Positions 31,133 through 34,000 of a stretch of DNA of 34,000 nucleotides are shown piece after piece. The position numbers and the translations under genes are program-made. The stretch's first letter is position 1. Every line of letters starts with the position of its first letter. The stretch comes from Candidatus Corynebacterium gallistercoris (GTDB lineage Bacteria > Actinomycetota > Actinomycetes > Mycobacteriales > Mycobacteriaceae), in the NCBI GenBank assembly GCA_019114175.1, contig DXFZ01000021.1, forward strand, positions 1 to 34,000, given 5' to 3'. Under the pieces are notes generated by a model, which worked only from the letters and a program-made list of their open reading frames with translations, made no database searches and was not told the origin of the DNA.

Positions 31133-32077
31133 ATGAAGAGGATTGCACGCAGCTTCGCCGGGGCCGCCGCCATCGCCGGCCTCACCCTCGGCCTGACCGC
31201 CTGCGCAGAGGGCGGATCCAATGACAAGCCAGCCGATGATGGCACCATCAAGATCGTGGCCTCCACCTCCGTCTGGGGCAGCATCGCAGAGACCGCCACC
31301 GAAGACATGGACGGCGCCACCGAGGTTGTCACCATCTTGTCCAGCAAGGACGACGACCCCCACGAATACGAAGCAACGGCGCAAGACCTCGCCGAACTGA
31401 AGACCGCAGACGTGGTGGTAGCCAACGGTGGCGGTTACGATAACTGGCTCACCGACAACGTCACCGAAGGCACCCCCATCGTCTCCGCACTCCCCCTCGC
31501 GGAAGGCCACGATCACGACCACGATCACGGTGCCGAAGGCCACGACCACGACCACGGCGCCGAAGGCCACGACCACGGCCCCATCAACCCCCACGCCTGG
31601 CTGGACATGGACATGGTCTCCCACTTCGGCGACCACCTCGCCCAACAGCTCAACGAGCTCAACCCGGAGCTCCCCGACCGCGCCCCCGAGGTCACCAAGA
31701 AAGCCCACGAACTCAAGGAACGCATCGCCAAGCTTTCCGGCGCACGCGTCATCCTCACCGAGTCCCTCGCCACGGACGTGATCCTCGACTCCGACTTGGA
31801 GGACGTCACCCCCAACTCCTTCGCGGACGCCGTCGCCAAGGAAGCCGAACCCAGCGCCGCAGACATCGCCACCACCCGCCAACTCATCGAGCAGGGCAAG
31901 GTAGACATCCTCATCACCAACACCCAGTCCCAAACCCCCGCCGCCGAAACGCTCATCGAGGCAGCCAAAGCCAAGGACATCCCGGTCATCAACATCAACG
32001 AAACACCGGACCCCGGACAAAGCTACTTCGACTACGCGGATACCTTCATCACCGAACTGGAAAAGGCCAGCAAGTAA
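31133..32077 (+). CDS. znuA: zinc/manganese ABC transporter substrate-binding lipoprotein
   Basis: 314-residue cluster A-I metal-binding protein. A lipoprotein signal (AGLTLGLTAC, Cys24) anchors it to the outer face of the membrane. Probable metal ligands are His77 (DDDPHEYE), His154 (INPHAW), Glu210 (ILTES) and an Asp/Glu in NINETPDPG. A histidine-rich loop at about 126-148 (EGHDHDHDHGAEGHDHDHG) is typical of zinc-specific ZnuA proteins and argues for zinc rather than manganese. It is made of short tandem repeats at the DNA level. It starts the operon with the ATPase and permease genes; no Zur box was identified with confidence. Confidence 0.92.
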   Translation: MKRIARSFAGAAAIAGLTLGLTACAEGGSNDKPADDGTIKIVASTSVWGSIAETATEDMDGATEVVTILSSKDDDPHEYEATAQDLAELKTADVVVANGGGYDNWLTDNVTEGTPIVSALPLAEGHDHDHDHGAEGHDHDHGAEGHDHGPINPHAWLDMDMVSHFGDHLAQQLNELNPELPDRAPEVTKKAHELKERIAKLSGARVILTESLATDVILDSDLEDVTPNSFADAVAKEAEPSAADIATTRQLIEQGKVDILITNTQSQTPAAETLIEAAKAKDIPVININETPDPGQSYFDYADTFITELEKASK

Positions 32078-32078
32078 A

Positions 32079-32780
32079 TTGGTTCTTTCTTTTCGCGACG
32101 CCGCCGCCGATCCCCTGTGGCGCAACCTCAATCTTGAGGTTGCGCCAGGGGAATTTCTTGCGATTTTGGGCACCAACGGCGTGGGCAAATCCACGCTGCT
32201 GAATATCGCCCTCGGGACCCGCAAGCTCACCGGCGGCTCGGTCCACGTGACCAAAAAGGTCGGTTTCATCCCCCAGCAGCGCATGTTTGACCCAGAACTG
32301 CCGCTACGCTCCAAAGACCTCGTGGGGTTGGCGGTGGCGCATGGCGTCGCCACCAAAAGAAGACCACACAAGCACCAAGTGCAACAGGCACTAGAAGAAG
32401 TAGGAGCAACCGGCCTGGCCGACCGCAGGGTGGGGCAACTCTCCGGCGGGCAGCAACAGGCGATCCGGCAAGCGCAGGCGCTGGCGAACGACCCCGAGCT
32501 GCTGCTCTGCGACGAGCCACTGCTGAGCCTCGACCTACGCGCGCAGAAGCGCACCGTGGAGCTGCTGGACCGGCGGAGGCGCGAGCACGGCACCGCCGTG
32601 GTGTTCGTGACACACACGATCAACCCCATCCTCGCGGTGACCGACCGGGTGCTGTACCTGACGCCGCACGGGCACGTAGTGGGGACCGTGGACGAGGTCA
32701 TGAATAGTGAGACGCTGAGCGAGCTGTACAAGACGGACGTGAAGGTACTCAACGTGGACGGGAAGCTGGTGGTCGTGTGA
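32079..32780 (+). CDS. znuC: zinc/manganese ABC transporter ATP-binding protein
   Basis: 233-residue ABC ATPase: Walker A GTNGVGKST, Q-loop FIPQQ, signature LSGGQQQ, Walker B LLLCDEP, D-loop SLD and H-loop His in VFVTHT. It powers import of the metal bound by the upstream lipoprotein. It begins at a TTG one base after the znuA stop with only AAGG upstream, so coupling to znuA translation is likely. Its stop overlaps the permease start (GTGA). Confidence 0.93.
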   Translation: MVLSFRDAAADPLWRNLNLEVAPGEFLAILGTNGVGKSTLLNIALGTRKLTGGSVHVTKKVGFIPQQRMFDPELPLRSKDLVGLAVAHGVATKRRPHKHQVQQALEEVGATGLADRRVGQLSGGQQQAIRQAQALANDPELLLCDEPLLSLDLRAQKRTVELLDRRRREHGTAVVFVTHTINPILAVTDRVLYLTPHGHVVGTVDEVMNSETLSELYKTDVKVLNVDGKLVVV

Positions 32781-33841
32781 GTGGCGTTGGTGCTGGACTT
32801 GGTGGAGGAGTTGGCGTTGGTGCTGGAGCTGGACTTGGTGCTGGAAGCAGTTCTGATAGCGCGGGCATCATGACGTGGGCGGCCGAGGTGAACTTCCACA
32901 GCGGCAACTGGTGGGCGGACACCCAAGCGCTGCTGGGCGTGGACTTCGTGCAGCACGCGATCCTCGCGGCGCTACTGCTGGGCGTGGTCTCCGGCGCGAT
33001 TGCCCCGTTGATCGTGATGCGCCAGATGAGCTTCGCCGCGCACTCCACCGGCGAACTGGCGCTGATGGGCGCGGCGGCAGCGCTGCTTTTTGGAGTGGGC
33101 GTGAGCTGGGGCGCTCTCGTGGGCGCGGTCCTGGCGGCGGTGGTCCTGGCGGCGCTGGGGATGAAGGAGCAGGACAGCATCGTGGCCGTGGTCTTAAGCT
33201 TCGGCATGGGCTTATCCGTGCTGTTCATCTACCTCTACCCCGGGCGGAGCTCTGCGGCGTTTAGCCTGCTCACTGGGCAGATCGTGGGCGTATCCGGGGC
33301 ATCATTGGGGATTTTGGCCGGGCTGACGGTGCTGGTTGTTGTGGTGATGGTGCTGCTGTGGCGTCCGCTGTTGTTCGCCACGGTGGATCCCGTGCTGGCA
33401 GCGGCCAGTGGTGTGCGTGTGCGGGCTCTGTCTTTGGTGTTCGCCGCGCTCATTGGCGTGGTGGCCAGCCAAGGCGTGCAGATCGTAGGTGCCTTGCTGC
33501 TAATCGCGTTGCTGATCACGCCCGGCGCGGCTGCCGTGAAAGTCACGGCCAACCCCGTAGTGGCAGTGGTACTATCGGGCGTGTTTTCCGTGGTCGCGGC
33601 AGTAGGGGGTCTCGTCTTGTCCCTCGCGCCGGGGCTGCCGGTGAGCGTGTTCGTCACGACATTGAGCTTTGTCATTTACCTGGCATGCCGCGGGATCGCG
33701 TGGGCGCGGGGGCGGCGTTTGAGTGCGGATGCCGTGCGGGCGCGGGAGTACGGCGGTGCGGTGGGCGCGCCCGGCAACGGTGCTGGTGACGGGGACGGTG
33801 CCGGTATAGGCGACGACTCCCACTGCCACCCCGAGCGCTAG
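32777..33841 (+). CDS. znuB: zinc/manganese ABC transporter permease
   Basis: 354 residues of the ABC-3 metal permease family with about eight or nine membrane helices (AILAALLLGVVSGAIAPLIV, VALMG-like ELALMGAAAAL, GALLLIALLITPGAAAV and others). The 31 N-terminal residues before the ATG at 32870 are almost only Gly, Ala, Val, Leu and Ser (SGVGAGLGGGVGVGAGAG), encoded by a 12-bp-type tandem repeat. Either the GTG at 32777 (coupled to znuC) or the ATG at 32870 may be the true start. The C-terminus is also unusual, ending in a Gly/Asp-rich segment with HCHPER that might bind metal. Confidence 0.9.
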   Translation: MSGVGAGLGGGVGVGAGAGLGAGSSSDSAGIMTWAAEVNFHSGNWWADTQALLGVDFVQHAILAALLLGVVSGAIAPLIVMRQMSFAAHSTGELALMGAAAALLFGVGVSWGALVGAVLAAVVLAALGMKEQDSIVAVVLSFGMGLSVLFIYLYPGRSSAAFSLLTGQIVGVSGASLGILAGLTVLVVVVMVLLWRPLLFATVDPVLAAASGVRVRALSLVFAALIGVVASQGVQIVGALLLIALLITPGAAAVKVTANPVVAVVLSGVFSVVAAVGGLVLSLAPGLPVSVFVTTLSFVIYLACRGIAWARGRRLSADAVRAREYGGAVGAPGNGAGDGDGAGIGDDSHCHPER

Positions 33842-33867
33842 CCTCACTCCCCTGCCTCGGCCCCTCC

Positions 33868-33885
33868 GGCCCGGCCCGCCGGGCC
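33868..33885 (+). terminator. GC-rich hairpin after znuB
   Basis: GGCCCGG (33868-33874) and CCGGGCC (33879-33885) pair perfectly around CCCG. There is no U tract, so termination is only possible, not clear. Confidence 0.35.
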
Positions 33886-33927
33886 TTGCCACCGGCTCCA
33901 CCCCAGCCCAGCCCCAGCCCCAAAGAA

Positions 33928-33979
33928 ATTGTTCCTAAAATATACGCTGAGGCGCCAGATCGTATATTTTAGGAACAAT
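33928..33979. repeat. perfect 19-bp inverted repeat, AT-rich
   Basis: ATTGTTCCTAAAATATACG (33928-33946) is exactly complementary to 33961-33979 across a 14-nt loop. Short T-rich stretches lie on both sides (CTTTT to the right, TTTCTTT in the reverse direction), so a bidirectional terminator is the simplest reading. A mobile-element remnant or an operator are alternatives. Confidence 0.7.
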
Positions 33980-34000
33980 CTTTTCCCCCTTTACCTCGCC

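Noticed and set aside
30972..31148. N-terminal extension of the LacI-type regulator
   Set aside because: No family similarity before MSFSRTRRG, and it would cover the znuA promoter region.
31118..32956. Long minus-strand reading frame opposite znuA and znuC
   Set aside because: Ser/Thr-rich low-complexity shadow; the plus-strand ABC motifs are decisive.

Overview
The window is chromosomal DNA of a high-GC actinobacterium, almost certainly Corynebacterium. The calls rest on recognisable proteins: an LGFP-repeat cell-wall protein, a response regulator very close to mycobacterial PhoP (PhoR in C. glutamicum naming), a ThrE exporter, the otsA/otsB trehalose genes beside an IpsA-type LacI regulator, and a DUF6230/DUF6114 pair. 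The gene order thrE - lysine-rich protein - otsA - lipoprotein - otsB - ipsA - zinc ABC transporter is as I recall it for C. glutamicum; I could not check this against a database.

Layout. 0-3.1 kb (minus): an LGFP-repeat gene broken by a stop codon in its signal peptide, a Nei/Fpg DNA glycosylase and purD. 3.2-5.5 kb (plus): a HIT protein and two tandem lipase-like hydrolases. 5.4-7.7 kb (minus): the PhoSR-type two-component system, with a candidate autoregulatory PhoP box upstream. 7.8-12.5 kb (plus): L,D-transpeptidase, GNAT, FMN reductase, glutaminase-STAS, pirin and a second GNAT. 12.5-15.8 kb (minus): a four-gene envelope operon (DUF6230, DUF6114, a secreted protein, and a membrane-anchored alpha/beta hydrolase lacking its nucleophile serine). 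Three of these four genes carry frameshifts.

15.925-24.844 kb is an integrated mobile element of about 8.9 kb. It is bounded by a 36-bp direct repeat derived from the 3' end of tRNA-Thr(TGT); the intact tRNA is at its right end. It encodes a tyrosine integrase and a repressor (overlapping genes), three probable operators, a divergent AlpA-like regulator, a run of small proteins, a stand-alone prim-pol, a P4/D5-type SF3 helicase and a right-end block of unknown genes. It has no capsid, terminase, tail or conjugation genes, so it looks like a phage-satellite-type or other replicating integrative element. Two iteron clusters share a perfect 44-bp core in inverted orientation, one beside the integrase and one just after the helicase. 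This resembles the two-site (ori plus crr) replication control of satellite P4, and it is the most interesting feature of the window.

25-34 kb (mostly plus): thrE, a histone-like lysine-rich protein, otsA, a lipoprotein, otsB, the convergent regulator ipsA, and a zinc/manganese-type ABC transporter with a histidine-rich binding protein. A perfect 19-bp inverted repeat lies close to the window end.
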